In this document: piece after piece, positions 32,515 to 41,279 of the stretch | How positions within the stretch are numbered: the first letter of the stretch is position 1 | How the letters are laid out: each line of letters begins with the position of its first letter | Origin: Tetragenococcus sp041859945 | GTDB lineage: Bacteria; Bacillota; Bacilli; Lactobacillales; Enterococcaceae | Reading direction: 5' to 3' | Length of the DNA: 43,532 nucleotides | NCBI GenBank assembly: GCA_041859945.1 | Contig: JBFLGC010000021.1 | Location: 1 to 43,532 of the forward strand | The notes under the pieces: model-generated | The model's input: the letters and a program-made list of their open reading frames with translations, nothing else | Told to the model about the DNA's origin: nothing | The model's database searches: none | Made by a program: the position numbers and the translations under genes

Positions 32515-35500
32515 ATGAAAACAAAAACAATCAAAAAATCATTAAGTACGCTATTACTAAGTTTTTGTGTATTAGGAATGATAGCACCCAACGTGAATGT
32601 TGCGGCAGACGAAAATGAACCCTATCCTTACCCGAGTGATATTTTGGCCTTTCCAGGTGCAGAGGGCGGTGGCCGCTATACTTCTGGCGGTCGCAAAGGA
32701 GAAGTTTTTATTGTTACTACACTGGAAGACAATGGCAATGATAAAGAACCCATTCCTGGGTCGTTACGTGATGCAGTCAGCCAAGATGATCGTTTTATCG
32801 TCTTTGATGTTGCCGGGGTGATTGATCTTCAATCCACTTTGAATTTACGTAAGCGAAAGAATATTACCATTGCTGGCCAATCAGCACCAGGAGACGGGAT
32901 CACGATTGCGGGCTTTGAAACGAATATGAGTGATTCTGAAAATGTGATCATTCGGCACTTACGTTTTCGACCAGGTGTCAAAAATGTATTGAGTAGTGAT
33001 TCCATGGATGCTATCTGGGGCCGCAGCATGCGTAATGTGATGATCGATCATTTGTCCACTTCCTGGGGAACGGACGAAACGATGTCTTTATATCGTGCTG
33101 AAAATATGACGGTCCAATGGTCCTTGATTTCAGAAAGTTTGACAATGAGTGGACATACTAAAGGACGCCATGGCTATGGAGCCATTATGGGTGGTGTGAA
33201 TACCACGTATCACCATAACTTGCTTTCTACTCATACCTCAAGGATGCCTCGTTTTGGCGGTGGAACCGTCGAAGCCGATGATAATGATCATGTAGGTACT
33301 TTCGATTTTCGGAACAATGCTATTTACAATTGGGGTTTTAATAATACCTATGGGGGCGGCCGGGCTAATTCGAATATGGTCAATAACTATCTAAAGGCGG
33401 GCCCTGGAACCCGAGAGGAAGTAGCCAATCAAATCATCAATGCTGGAGAAAAAGACAAACCTGGGAATTTTTACGTGAATGGCAATGTGTTGGAAGGAAA
33501 TCCTGAAGTTTCGGCTGACAATAGTTTAGGTATTACTTATGGCGGTGGCGCGAAAGAGTTTACTAATTTTTCCGAAGTCGAATTTCCAATGGATGGCACG
33601 ACGCCGGAAGCTCTACAGACAACTAGCGCGGAAGTGGCTTATGCTGAGGTCTTAGAAAAGGCCGGGGCCACTGCTCCAAAACAAGATGCTGTCGATGGTC
33701 GTTTGAAAAAAGAAGTAGAGCAGGGAAAGGGTCGTTTTGTCAATAATGAGGCAGAAGTTGGCGGGTATCCTGTAGAAGAGATACACCGGGATAAAACAGA
33801 AGACGCCGATCGGGATGGCCTGCCTGATTCGTGGGAAGAAGCAAATCACCTCGATCCAACGAACCCTGAGGACAGCATGGAAATCACTGACGAAGGCTAC
33901 ACCTATCTAGAAGAATATCTCAATGAAATTGTAGCAAATGTTGAAGTTCCACAAAATCCGGAAATAGAAATCGTGCAGCCAGCTAATAATGAAATTTTTA
34001 AAAATAATGAAGAAATCACCATCGAGGCTATGGTGGATGATGCTACCGATATTGCTAAAGTCGATTTTTATGATTCAACTGGGCACATCGGAACGGTGTA
34101 TTCACCTTCAACAGAAAATACCTATCAGTTTACTACCAATTTGTCTGATGGGACGCATTTTGTGACTGCGATGGCAATAGACACGAACGGCTTAGAAACA
34201 CAAGCGACAGCAGTAGCCGTGCATGTCAATACAGAGACAGAAACGGGAGAGTGGCAGTCGACGGACATCGGGGATCCAGCAATTCCGGGTTGGTTATCAT
34301 TAGATGATAGCCAAATAACTGTAAAAGGTTCAGGCAAAATCTCAGGACCAGCTGATAATTTCCATTATGCTTATCAAGAGATGTACGGCGATGGCGAGGT
34401 AATCGTCAAAGTAGATGAAATGGCACCGATCGATCACCATGCCTTTGCTGGTTTGATGATCCGCGAAGGCCTAGATGCTGGGGACAAGGCAGCTGCCTTA
34501 GGCGTTTCTTTCACAAAAGGTTATGAGTATGAAGTCAAGAACCCGGAAACAGGAAAAGTAACCAAGATGTATCGTAATCCTTTCGCGGCCTATTTGGTGG
34601 GACGCTCTGAAACCAATGGCACTTTTGATGAAATCGACGAAAATTTAGACTCTAAAAAAGCTGGCGATGCTTCTGGAATAGCTATGATTGAAGATGTTCC
34701 AATGAAAGATGAAGCGGGTAATTTCCAAGGTTATTTTTTGAAGTTGGTTCGCAAAGGAGATACTTACCAAGCATTTGGTTCAGTGAATGGAAAAGACGAT
34801 TGGATAGAAATCGGTTCAAAGGAAATTCCTATGAACAAAAAAGTGTACGTTGGCTTAGCTGTGGATGGAAACCAAGTCTCTAATCAATTACACAATCTAA
34901 ATACGGCAAAATTTTCGAGCTTTTCATTGAGTCAAGAAGTGAATCGTGAAGCCTTTGATCAATTAGTTACGGAGTTAACGGCTAAAGAAAGAGCTAAGGA
35001 TGATTATACTAAAGAGAGTTGGGAAGCCTATGAACAGGCAAAAAAATTAAAAGAAAATGCGACTCAAAGTGAAGTCACGGCTCAAATAAATCAACTCCAA
35101 AGTGCTTTTGCTAACTTAGTAGAAATCAACGAATTAAAAGCTTGGTTCACACAAGCAGAAAAGAAAACTGACACAGATTATACCAAAGTAAGTTGGCAAG
35201 AGTATACTGAAACCAAGCAACTTGTGAAGGAAACGCTTGATAACGATGGAGCGACTCAAGAAGAAGTCGATCAGGCCAAAGAGGCAATGACCAAAGCAGA
35301 GGCTGGTTTAGTAAGTATTGTTCAATTGAACCAATTAATTGCTGATAGTAAAGCAAAGTCAGAAAAAGAGTATACCTCAGAGTCATGGCAGTTATTCCAA
35401 GAAGCTTTGGATAACGCAGAAATTGTGGTAGCTAAAGAAGATGCGACGCAACAAGAAGTGAGCGATGCCTATGATACTTTAGAGAAGGCGATCAAAGAGT

Positions 35501-35694
35501 TAGAAAAGAAACAAGCAAAAGTACCAAACAAACCAGGAAAGTCAAATCATTCAGGGAATAACAAAGGAAAAGGGCGACTTCCACAAACTGGTGAAGAAGA
35601 TCATTTAATGTTTACGATCATTGGTGGAATAAGTCTGTTGTTAGTTGCTATTTTGAGTTATTTGAGACATAAAGGAACTAAAGTACACGACTAG
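32515..35694 (+). CDS. LPXTG-anchored PL1-like pectate lyase with FIVAR stalk
   Basis: Surface enzyme, 1059 aa. Signal peptide (about 1-31), then a right-handed beta-helix lyase (about 38-400): FPGAEGGGRYTSGGR, GSLRDAVSQDDRF, ITIAGQSAPGDGI, IDHLSTSWGTDE and the THTSRMPRFGGG motif carrying the likely catalytic Arg. A Ca-binding-like loop DADRDGLPDSWEE (about 429-441) precedes a bacterial Ig-like domain (about 480-570) and a DUF1349/concanavalin-like domain (about 575-805). Three helical FIVAR repeats follow (about 810, 870 and 940 onward), then a basic spacer and LPQTGE, membrane helix and basic tail. GGAGG precedes the ATG. It cleaves de-esterified homogalacturonan to unsaturated oligomers outside the cell. 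PL1 versus a neighbouring PL family is not certain. Confidence 0.92.
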   Translation: MKTKTIKKSLSTLLLSFCVLGMIAPNVNVAADENEPYPYPSDILAFPGAEGGGRYTSGGRKGEVFIVTTLEDNGNDKEPIPGSLRDAVSQDDRFIVFDVAGVIDLQSTLNLRKRKNITIAGQSAPGDGITIAGFETNMSDSENVIIRHLRFRPGVKNVLSSDSMDAIWGRSMRNVMIDHLSTSWGTDETMSLYRAENMTVQWSLISESLTMSGHTKGRHGYGAIMGGVNTTYHHNLLSTHTSRMPRFGGGTVEADDNDHVGTFDFRNNAIYNWGFNNTYGGGRANSNMVNNYLKAGPGTREEVANQIINAGEKDKPGNFYVNGNVLEGNPEVSADNSLGITYGGGAKEFTNFSEVEFPMDGTTPEALQTTSAEVAYAEVLEKAGATAPKQDAVDGRLKKEVEQGKGRFVNNEAEVGGYPVEEIHRDKTEDADRDGLPDSWEEANHLDPTNPEDSMEITDEGYTYLEEYLNEIVANVEVPQNPEIEIVQPANNEIFKNNEEITIEAMVDDATDIAKVDFYDSTGHIGTVYSPSTENTYQFTTNLSDGTHFVTAMAIDTNGLETQATAVAVHVNTETETGEWQSTDIGDPAIPGWLSLDDSQITVKGSGKISGPADNFHYAYQEMYGDGEVIVKVDEMAPIDHHAFAGLMIREGLDAGDKAAALGVSFTKGYEYEVKNPETGKVTKMYRNPFAAYLVGRSETNGTFDEIDENLDSKKAGDASGIAMIEDVPMKDEAGNFQGYFLKLVRKGDTYQAFGSVNGKDDWIEIGSKEIPMNKKVYVGLAVDGNQVSNQLHNLNTAKFSSFSLSQEVNREAFDQLVTELTAKERAKDDYTKESWEAYEQAKKLKENATQSEVTAQINQLQSAFANLVEINELKAWFTQAEKKTDTDYTKVSWQEYTETKQLVKETLDNDGATQEEVDQAKEAMTKAEAGLVSIVQLNQLIADSKAKSEKEYTSESWQLFQEALDNAEIVVAKEDATQQEVSDAYDTLEKAIKELEKKQAKVPNKPGKSNHSGNNKGKGRLPQTGEEDHLMFTIIGGISLLLVAILSYLRHKGTKVHD
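34942..35510 (+). repeat. Three FIVAR repeats in PL1-like gene
   Basis: Three diverged repeats of about 65 codons, each starting with a helix such as QLVTELTAKER, ELKAWFTQAEKK or QLIADSKAKSEK, followed by a Y(T/S)xxSW motif and a second helix. They form a stalk between enzyme and wall anchor and are not mobile DNA. Confidence 0.8.
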
Positions 35695-35722
35695 CATTTA
35701 CAGAAGTTTATTCGTACAAATG

Positions 35723-35780
35723 AATGGGTTCGAATCACTGCGTGTTAACGAAAAGTAGTGATTCGAACCCATTTTTATTT
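35723..35780. terminator. Strong terminator after PL1-like gene
   Basis: Perfect 17-bp stem (35723-35739 with 35757-35773, core GGGTTCGAATCACT) with a 17-nt loop and TTTATTTT after it. Confidence 0.92.
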
Positions 35781-35970
35781 TCTTTATAGTGAATTTGCAA
35801 CGATAATGCGTAAGCAACATAAAATCGATGTCATTGATGCGAGTTTAATCATTTTAAAGTAATCCTGACAAATCAAAGCGGGTTTAGACATTTCAAAGAA
35901 TTTTTAATCCTAGACACAAAGGCAAATATAGGGTGATTTAGTTGGTATGATGGGCACTGAAAAAGAAGAC
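35781..35970. other. Intergenic stretch without a gene
   Basis: Between two strong terminators. One frame reads EFATIMRKQHKIDVIDASLIILK (in two parts EFATIMRKQHKID and VIDASLIILK) before stops, which may be a decayed coding fragment. No recognisable family, start codon with ribosome binding site, or RNA structure is seen. Confidence 0.3.
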
Positions 35971-36001
35971 AAAAAGCCATTCCAGCTTGGAATGGCTTTT
36001 T
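35971..36001 (-). terminator. Bidirectional terminator downstream of LplC-type permease
   Basis: Fourteen-bp stem AAAAAGCCATTCCA / TGGAATGGCTTTTT with a 3-nt loop; A and T runs on both sides let it work in either direction. It ends the minus-strand permease gene. Confidence 0.92.
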
Positions 36002-36019
36002 ATGGTTTTAATTTGTCTA

Positions 36020-36913
36020 TTATCCTTTCACAGAACCCACCATGGCACCTTTAACAAAGTATTTTTGAACAAATGGATAAACGATCAACATTGGTAAGGT
36101 CGCAATCACGATAACGGCCATTTTTACGGATTGTGCTGGTGGAACGACGTCAACTGCGGCTGAATCGGCATTCAGGCCACTGGATACTAAGACGATTTGA
36201 CGCAGTAACACTTGGATCGGCCATTTGTTGGAATCATTGATATAAAGGATGGCTGATTGATAGGTATTCCAGTAGTTGACCGCATAGAATAAGGAAATTG
36301 TCGCAATCGAAGGTAAGGATAAAGGCAAGATGATCTTAAAGAAGACACCCCAGTCAGAGCAACCGTCCATTTTAGCGGATTCTTCTAAACTATCAGGGAT
36401 ACCTTGAAAGAAGTTACGCATAATGATCATATTATAGGCACTGACAGCTGATGGTAAAATCAAAGACCAGAGGGAATTGATCAACCCTAAGTTTTTCACA
36501 ACTAAGAAAGAAGGGATCATACCTCCGCTAAACAACATGGTAAAAACAACGAGAAAGTTGAAGAACGAACGACCATGCAGATATTTGCGGGAAAGGGCAT
36601 AGGCCATAAAAGAGGTGAAGATCATACTAACAATTGTACCAAGTACTGTTACAAAGATCGAAACACCGATACTTTTGAAAATAGTTGGTGTCGATAAAAT
36701 ATAACGGTAAGCATCTAGTGTAAAGGTCCGCGGGATGATAATGAAATTACGCGTGGACATTTCACCTGATGTGGCAAAGGAGCTTCCTAAGACATTTAAA
36801 AAGGGTAATAAACAAATTAAGGTAAAGAATAGTAGGAATAAAACGATGACTATTTTTACTACTTTTTCACTCGTGGATGTTTTAACACGATTCTTTTTTG
36901 AAACTGATTGCAT
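36020..36913 (-). CDS. Sugar ABC transporter permease, LplC/YtcP type (pectin locus)
   Basis: CUT1 permease, 297 aa, with AGGAGG 8 bp before ATG 36913. It has the FATSGEMSTRNFIIIPRTFTLDAYRYIL N-terminal features in pieces, the EAA loop (LEESAKMDGCSDWGVFFKIILPLS) and the usual C-terminal QKYFVKGAMVGSVKG. Its closest relative in the window is the permease at 2707. It stands alone on the minus strand, divergent from the LplB-type partner at 37191, instead of following it in one operon. Both control regions share operator-like repeats, so they are probably expressed together. Substrate inferred as oligogalacturonides or related pectin fragments. Confidence 0.92.
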   Translation of the reverse strand: MQSVSKKNRVKTSTSEKVVKIVIVLFLLFFTLICLLPFLNVLGSSFATSGEMSTRNFIIIPRTFTLDAYRYILSTPTIFKSIGVSIFVTVLGTIVSMIFTSFMAYALSRKYLHGRSFFNFLVVFTMLFSGGMIPSFLVVKNLGLINSLWSLILPSAVSAYNMIIMRNFFQGIPDSLEESAKMDGCSDWGVFFKIILPLSLPSIATISLFYAVNYWNTYQSAILYINDSNKWPIQVLLRQIVLVSSGLNADSAAVDVVPPAQSVKMAVIVIATLPMLIVYPFVQKYFVKGAMVGSVKG

Positions 36914-36968
36914 AACAGTGCCTCCTATAAGTATTTTCTTGTTAAGCTTAATGTATCACGACTCATTC

Positions 36969-37151
36969 ATAACGTATATAATCATTCTTACATGTTCAAA
37001 AGTGATCAAAAGCGATCGAAACCTTGATATGTAACTGTTTTCTAGATGATCATTTATAAAATGAAGGAGCATTTAAGTTGTAAAAATCTGTATTCGCTTA
37101 CATAAAGAGAAAATGATTATATACGTAATTTGTTTGATAACGTATGATGAG
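36969..37151. promoter_or_regulatory. Divergent control region with inverted operator-like repeats
   Basis: ATAACGTATATAATCATT (36969-36986) recurs inverted at 37112-37129 with one mismatch, and ATAACGTATGATGA appears again at 37138-37151. The left copy extends into the 19-bp element (36978-36996) shared with the PL10-CE8 promoter. The two long copies point toward each other across 125 bp, one for each divergent gene. No open frame here is credible. The regulator is unknown. Confidence 0.6.
37089..37102 (+). promoter_or_regulatory. cre site before pectin uptake operon
   Basis: TGTATTCGCTTACA fits the cre consensus with a single mismatch and is nearly palindromic. It lies between the inverted operator copies, 88 bp before the LplB-type start, so CcpA could repress either divergent promoter. 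Confidence 0.65.
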
Positions 37152-37190
37152 TTTGTTAAGTGAAAGACAAGAAATGGAGGAATCAAATCA

Positions 37191-38156
37191 ATGGAATCAA
37201 AATCGTATGCTTTACCTGAATTAGACGCGAAACAACAAAAAATACGTCAACGAAAGAAAAAATGGGGGCAAATAAAAACAAATCATGCTTTATATATCAT
37301 GTTGATACCCGGCATTCTTTATTTTATTATTTTCAAATATCTACCTATGGGGGGGTTAGTTATTGCCTTTCAAGATTATCAACCCTTTCTAGGAATCTTA
37401 GGAAGCCCTTGGGTAGGATTGAAGCATTTCATTCGTCTTTTCTCTGAAGATACTTTTTGGATGCTACTGAAAAATACCTTGATGATTTTCGGTTTAGATA
37501 TCGTCTTTGCTTTTCCTTTACCTATTGTATTAGCGCTTATGATCAATGAAATCAAAAACAAAGCGTTCAAAAAGTCGATCCAAACGATCATTTACTTACC
37601 ACACTTCATGTCATGGGTTATCGTTGTTTCGATCTTTTACGTATTATTGACAACTGAGGGTGGTGTCATCAATAACATCATTGAAAACTTTGGTGGTGAG
37701 AAAATAGCTTTCTTGACCAATCCGCATTGGCTACGACCAATGTACATTTTACAAGAGATGTGGAAAGGCTCTGGCTGGGGAACTATCGTGTATCTAGCGG
37801 CTATTACCAATGTTGATGAGCAGTTATATGAAGCGGCTGAAATGGATGGTGCTGGTAAACTTAAAAAAATGTGGCACGTCACTTTACCCTGTATCCGGCC
37901 GACAATCGTAACTTTGTTTATCCTCAAGATCGGGAATGTTTTGGATATGGGCTTTGAGCATATGTTCCTACTCATGAATTCAATGAATAAAGAAGTCGCT
38001 CAAATTTTTGATACCTTCGTATATACGGCTGGGATCAAGAATGGACAATTGAGTTATTCAACGGCTGTTGGGATGTTTAAAGGAGTTGTTGGTTTAATCC
38101 TCGTTGTTTTAGCGAATAATCTAGCTAAAAAAGTCGGCGAAGATGGGATCTACTAA
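37191..38156 (+). CDS. Sugar ABC transporter permease, LplB/YteP type (pectin locus)
   Basis: CUT1 permease, 321 aa, with GGAGG 10 bp before the ATG. It has the same LplB hallmarks as the gene at 1773: LIPGILYFIIFKYLPMGG, FQDYQPFLGILGSPWVG and an EAA loop (LYEAAEMDGAGKLKKMWHVTLP). It begins an operon with DUF624, GH105, GH28, esterase, CE8 and a membrane protein. In B. subtilis similar permeases (YesP/YteP) import rhamnogalacturonan or galacturonan fragments. No binding lipoprotein gene is present here. Confidence 0.92.
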   Translation: MESKSYALPELDAKQQKIRQRKKKWGQIKTNHALYIMLIPGILYFIIFKYLPMGGLVIAFQDYQPFLGILGSPWVGLKHFIRLFSEDTFWMLLKNTLMIFGLDIVFAFPLPIVLALMINEIKNKAFKKSIQTIIYLPHFMSWVIVVSIFYVLLTTEGGVINNIIENFGGEKIAFLTNPHWLRPMYILQEMWKGSGWGTIVYLAAITNVDEQLYEAAEMDGAGKLKKMWHVTLPCIRPTIVTLFILKIGNVLDMGFEHMFLLMNSMNKEVAQIFDTFVYTAGIKNGQLSYSTAVGMFKGVVGLILVVLANNLAKKVGEDGIY

Positions 38157-38173
38157 GAAAGGTTGGAAATGAA

Positions 38174-38818
38174 ATGACCATCGAAAAAATAAATCGTATG
38201 AATGATGTCTTGATCGCTATATTGACGGTATTCTATTTAAATCTCTTATGGGTCGTATTTACGGTCCTTGGCTTAGGGATTTTTTCGATCGGTCCAGCCA
38301 CGTATGCGATGATGAAGTATTATGATCGTTGGTTTCGCTTAAAAGAGAAACCGGCGATCACCAAGAGTTTTTGGCGCTATTTTAAAGAACGCTATCGTCA
38401 ATCCTTAGTGATCAGCTGGTTACAGATTGTACCGATCGGTGTCGTCGTCGTGAATATTTTTACGACCAAGATCTGGTACATCAAAACGGGCAATGTTTTA
38501 GCACTGATCCTCCTTGTCTTTATTTTCTCACATAGCTATACGATCATGGCAGCTACGACGTATAAGTCGATCAAGGAAATCTTGAAAGGATCGGCTATGT
38601 TAGGATTAGGTTATCTGCATTATTCGATCATTTCTTGGACGCTGATCATAGGTAGCTATCTATTAGTTTCCAAATATTCACCGGCCTTACTGTTTATGGT
38701 AGGGATCGGTTTTGTGGGTGCGGTCATCGGTTATATAGGAAAATTGATCTTGATAGAGTTTACGCCTAACCGAGAAGATAAATTTGAAAAACAGACGATA
38801 GCATCCGCTCATAAGTGA
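38174..38818 (+). CDS. YesL-like DUF624 membrane protein (pectin locus)
   Basis: Membrane protein of 214 aa with about five helices, second in the operon, 17 bp after the permease. N-terminal features (LNLLWVVFTVLGLGIFSIGPATYAMMKYYDRW) are those of YesL/DUF624. It is a paralogue of the protein at 7050 in family, though the two differ in sequence. Function unknown; always with LplB/LplC-type uptake systems. Confidence 0.85.
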   Translation: MTIEKINRMNDVLIAILTVFYLNLLWVVFTVLGLGIFSIGPATYAMMKYYDRWFRLKEKPAITKSFWRYFKERYRQSLVISWLQIVPIGVVVVNIFTTKIWYIKTGNVLALILLVFIFSHSYTIMAATTYKSIKEILKGSAMLGLGYLHYSIISWTLIIGSYLLVSKYSPALLFMVGIGFVGAVIGYIGKLILIEFTPNREDKFEKQTIASAHK

Positions 38819-38841
38819 AAATATAGAAGGGACCTCTTAAA

Positions 38842-39960
38842 ATGAAACTTTCGCAACGCACACTAAATACTTTAGTAGAACGCTACGAATTATTACCCAA
38901 TGAAAAAAGATATCATGGCAAATGGTCTTATGATATCGGTGTCGTTTTGCTGGGTGTCAAAATCGCTTATGAACAAACCGGGGATAAGCAGTATTTTAAC
39001 TACATCAAAGACACCATGGATTGCTATATCCAAGCTGATGGAACAATCAAAAATTATGACCAAAGTAAAATGAATATCGATTTTGTAAATAATGGGAAAC
39101 TGTTATTCCTGTTGTATCAAGAAACAAAGGACAGTAAATACAAGTTGGCGATGGATACTTTATATGAACAACTCCAAAAAATGCCTCGAACGTCAGATGG
39201 TGGCTTTTGGCATAAGAAGATCTATCCCAATCAAATGTGGTTAGATGGTCTATATATGGGGGCGCCTTTTTATGCCGAGTATTTAGTGACATTCAAAGAT
39301 GGACAAGGCTTAGAAGATGTTTTCAAACAATTTACTTTATGTTACGAACATACGGTGGATCAAAAAACAGGACTGCTCTACCATGCTTGGGATGAAAAGA
39401 AAAGCCAATTTTGGGCGGATCCTAAGACTGGACATTCACCAAATTTTTGGGGACGAGCTATGGGCTGGTATATGATGGCTTTAGTCGATACGATGAAAAT
39501 CGTAAAAGCTGTGGCTGATTTTACGCCCTTACAAGAATTATTTACCAAATGTCTGAAGGCCTTGGTAAAGGTTCAAGATCCGCAAAGCCAGGTCTGGTAT
39601 CAGGTATTAGACCAAGGAAATCGCCGTGGTAATTACCTTGAAGCCTCAGCCTCAAGTATGATTGTTTGTGCCACGGCAAAAGCCATTAAATTAGGGATAT
39701 TAGATGATTCTTGGCAAGTTTTTCTAGAAAAAAGTTACCGTGGTTTGACCGAGGTATTTGTTCATTTTACCGAGGAAGGCTGGGTAAACTTGATCCATAA
39801 TTGCCAAGTGGCAGGATTGGGTGGGGAGGACCATCGCGATGGAACGTTTGTCTATTACATTAGCGAACCGATCATCACCAATGACTTTAAAGGATTTGGA
39901 GCCTTTTTACAAGCAACTCTTTTGCTTGAACCATTGAATGAGAAGGAGGATATACAGTAA
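38842..39960 (+). CDS. GH105 unsaturated rhamnogalacturonyl/glucuronyl hydrolase (YteR/YesR-like)
   Basis: Cytoplasmic hydrolase, 372 aa, alpha6/alpha6 barrel, that removes the unsaturated uronic acid from the end of imported lyase products. Motifs are WSYDIGVVLLGV near the N terminus, GGFWHKKIYPNQMWLDGLYMG with the likely catalytic Asp135 (equivalent to the Asp in YteR), and SPNFWGRAMGWYMMALVD. No signal peptide. AAGGGAC precedes the ATG. Two bp separate it from the GH28 gene. Whether the preferred substrate is rhamnogalacturonan or galacturonan fragments cannot be told. Confidence 0.93.
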   Translation: MKLSQRTLNTLVERYELLPNEKRYHGKWSYDIGVVLLGVKIAYEQTGDKQYFNYIKDTMDCYIQADGTIKNYDQSKMNIDFVNNGKLLFLLYQETKDSKYKLAMDTLYEQLQKMPRTSDGGFWHKKIYPNQMWLDGLYMGAPFYAEYLVTFKDGQGLEDVFKQFTLCYEHTVDQKTGLLYHAWDEKKSQFWADPKTGHSPNFWGRAMGWYMMALVDTMKIVKAVADFTPLQELFTKCLKALVKVQDPQSQVWYQVLDQGNRRGNYLEASASSMIVCATAKAIKLGILDDSWQVFLEKSYRGLTEVFVHFTEEGWVNLIHNCQVAGLGGEDHRDGTFVYYISEPIITNDFKGFGAFLQATLLLEPLNEKEDIQ

Positions 39961-39962
39961 AA

Positions 39963-41279
39963 ATGGAAGTTTCAATTGTTGATTTTGGTGCAAAACCAGA
40001 TGGTAGTCTAGTTACAGAAGCTATCGATCAGGCTATTACTAAGCTAGCTAAAAATGGTGGCGGTCGTGTGATCGTCCCAGCTGGAGAATTTTATACAGGA
40101 GCGATTATTTTAAAAAGTAATATTGAACTTTTCTTAGAACCCGGCAGTGTTTTGAAGTTTTCCGATGAACAAGAAGATTATCCAACGGTCACTTCACGTT
40201 GGGAAGGGGTCAAACGCAGTGTTTATACTTCTTGTATTTATGCTGAAGATGCGAAGAATATTGCTGTAACTGGTTTTGGTTTATTAAATGGCAATGGGAA
40301 AAAATGGTGGTACTTACATCGTGAAGACCGAAAAAATTTAAAGTATCCACGACCGAAATTGATCAGTTTTGATTCTTGCGAAAATGTGACCTTACGTGAT
40401 TTTTCTATCATTGATTCACCTAGTTGGACGATCAATCCGATTCTTTGTTACGGCGTGACCGTGGATAATATCAAAATCAAAAATCCCGCTGATTCACCAA
40501 ACACGGACGGTATCGATCCAGAATCCTGTAAAAATGTTCGTATCAGCAACTGCCAAATCGATGTGGGCGATGATTGCATCGCCATCAAAGCAGGAACAGA
40601 GGATACGGCAAAACGCGTTTCTTGCGAAAATATCACGATCAGCAATTGTCAAATGGTCCATGGTCATGGTGGTGTCGTATTAGGCAGTGAAATGAGCGGC
40701 GATATTCGTAATGTGACCATCAGTAATTGTGTCTTTCAAGAAACAGATCGTGGCATTCGCATCAAATCTCGTCGCGGTCGTGGTGGTATCGTGGAAGACA
40801 TTCGGATCAATAATATTGTGATGGACAAGGTGATGTGCCCGTTCATTATGAATTTGTATTATTTCTGTGGACCGCGTGGCAAGGATAAATACGTTTGGGA
40901 TAAAACACCTTATCCGATCACAGAAGAAACACCACAGTTTCAGCGGATTCATTTTGCCAATATCACGGCGCGCAATGTCAATGCCTCAGCTGGTTTTATC
41001 TATGGCCTATCTGAACAACCGGTGAGTGAAATCAGTTTTCAAAATGTTGCTATTTCAATGGCTGAAAACGCGACACCAGGAAAACCAGCCATGATGACGG
41101 GCATCGAGGAAATGACTAAGAGTGGATTTTATATCGGTTGTGCCGAAAATATCAGCTTTGATCATGTTTCGATCGATGGTGTCGTAGGTGAAAGCTACCA
41201 TATCGAAAATAGTCAGGAAATCGAATGGCATGCTTGCAAAGTGAATGGTAAAATCTATCAGGAAGAAGTGAATGACTGA
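39963..41279 (+). CDS. GH28 polygalacturonase (intracellular)
   Basis: Beta-helix hydrolase, 438 aa, of family GH28. All four family motifs are present: SPNTDGID, GDDCIAIKAG, GHGGVVLGSEMSG and RGIRIKSRRGRGG, giving the catalytic Asp triad and substrate-binding Arg-Lys. No signal peptide, so it should act on imported oligogalacturonides, probably from the non-reducing end. GAAGGAGG lies about 14 bp before ATG. Its stop codon shares one base with the start of the esterase gene. Confidence 0.94.
   Translation: MEVSIVDFGAKPDGSLVTEAIDQAITKLAKNGGGRVIVPAGEFYTGAIILKSNIELFLEPGSVLKFSDEQEDYPTVTSRWEGVKRSVYTSCIYAEDAKNIAVTGFGLLNGNGKKWWYLHREDRKNLKYPRPKLISFDSCENVTLRDFSIIDSPSWTINPILCYGVTVDNIKIKNPADSPNTDGIDPESCKNVRISNCQIDVGDDCIAIKAGTEDTAKRVSCENITISNCQMVHGHGGVVLGSEMSGDIRNVTISNCVFQETDRGIRIKSRRGRGGIVEDIRINNIVMDKVMCPFIMNLYYFCGPRGKDKYVWDKTPYPITEETPQFQRIHFANITARNVNASAGFIYGLSEQPVSEISFQNVAISMAENATPGKPAMMTGIEEMTKSGFYIGCAENISFDHVSIDGVVGESYHIENSQEIEWHACKVNGKIYQEEVND

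Noticed and set aside
34942..35510. Possible tandem repeat or CRISPR-like array
   Set aside because: The repeats are diverged codons of FIVAR protein domains, without identical short repeats or spacers.
36735..37034. Plus-strand frame over the start of the LplC-type permease
   Set aside because: Antisense shadow of a well supported permease; no family features and it covers the operator region.
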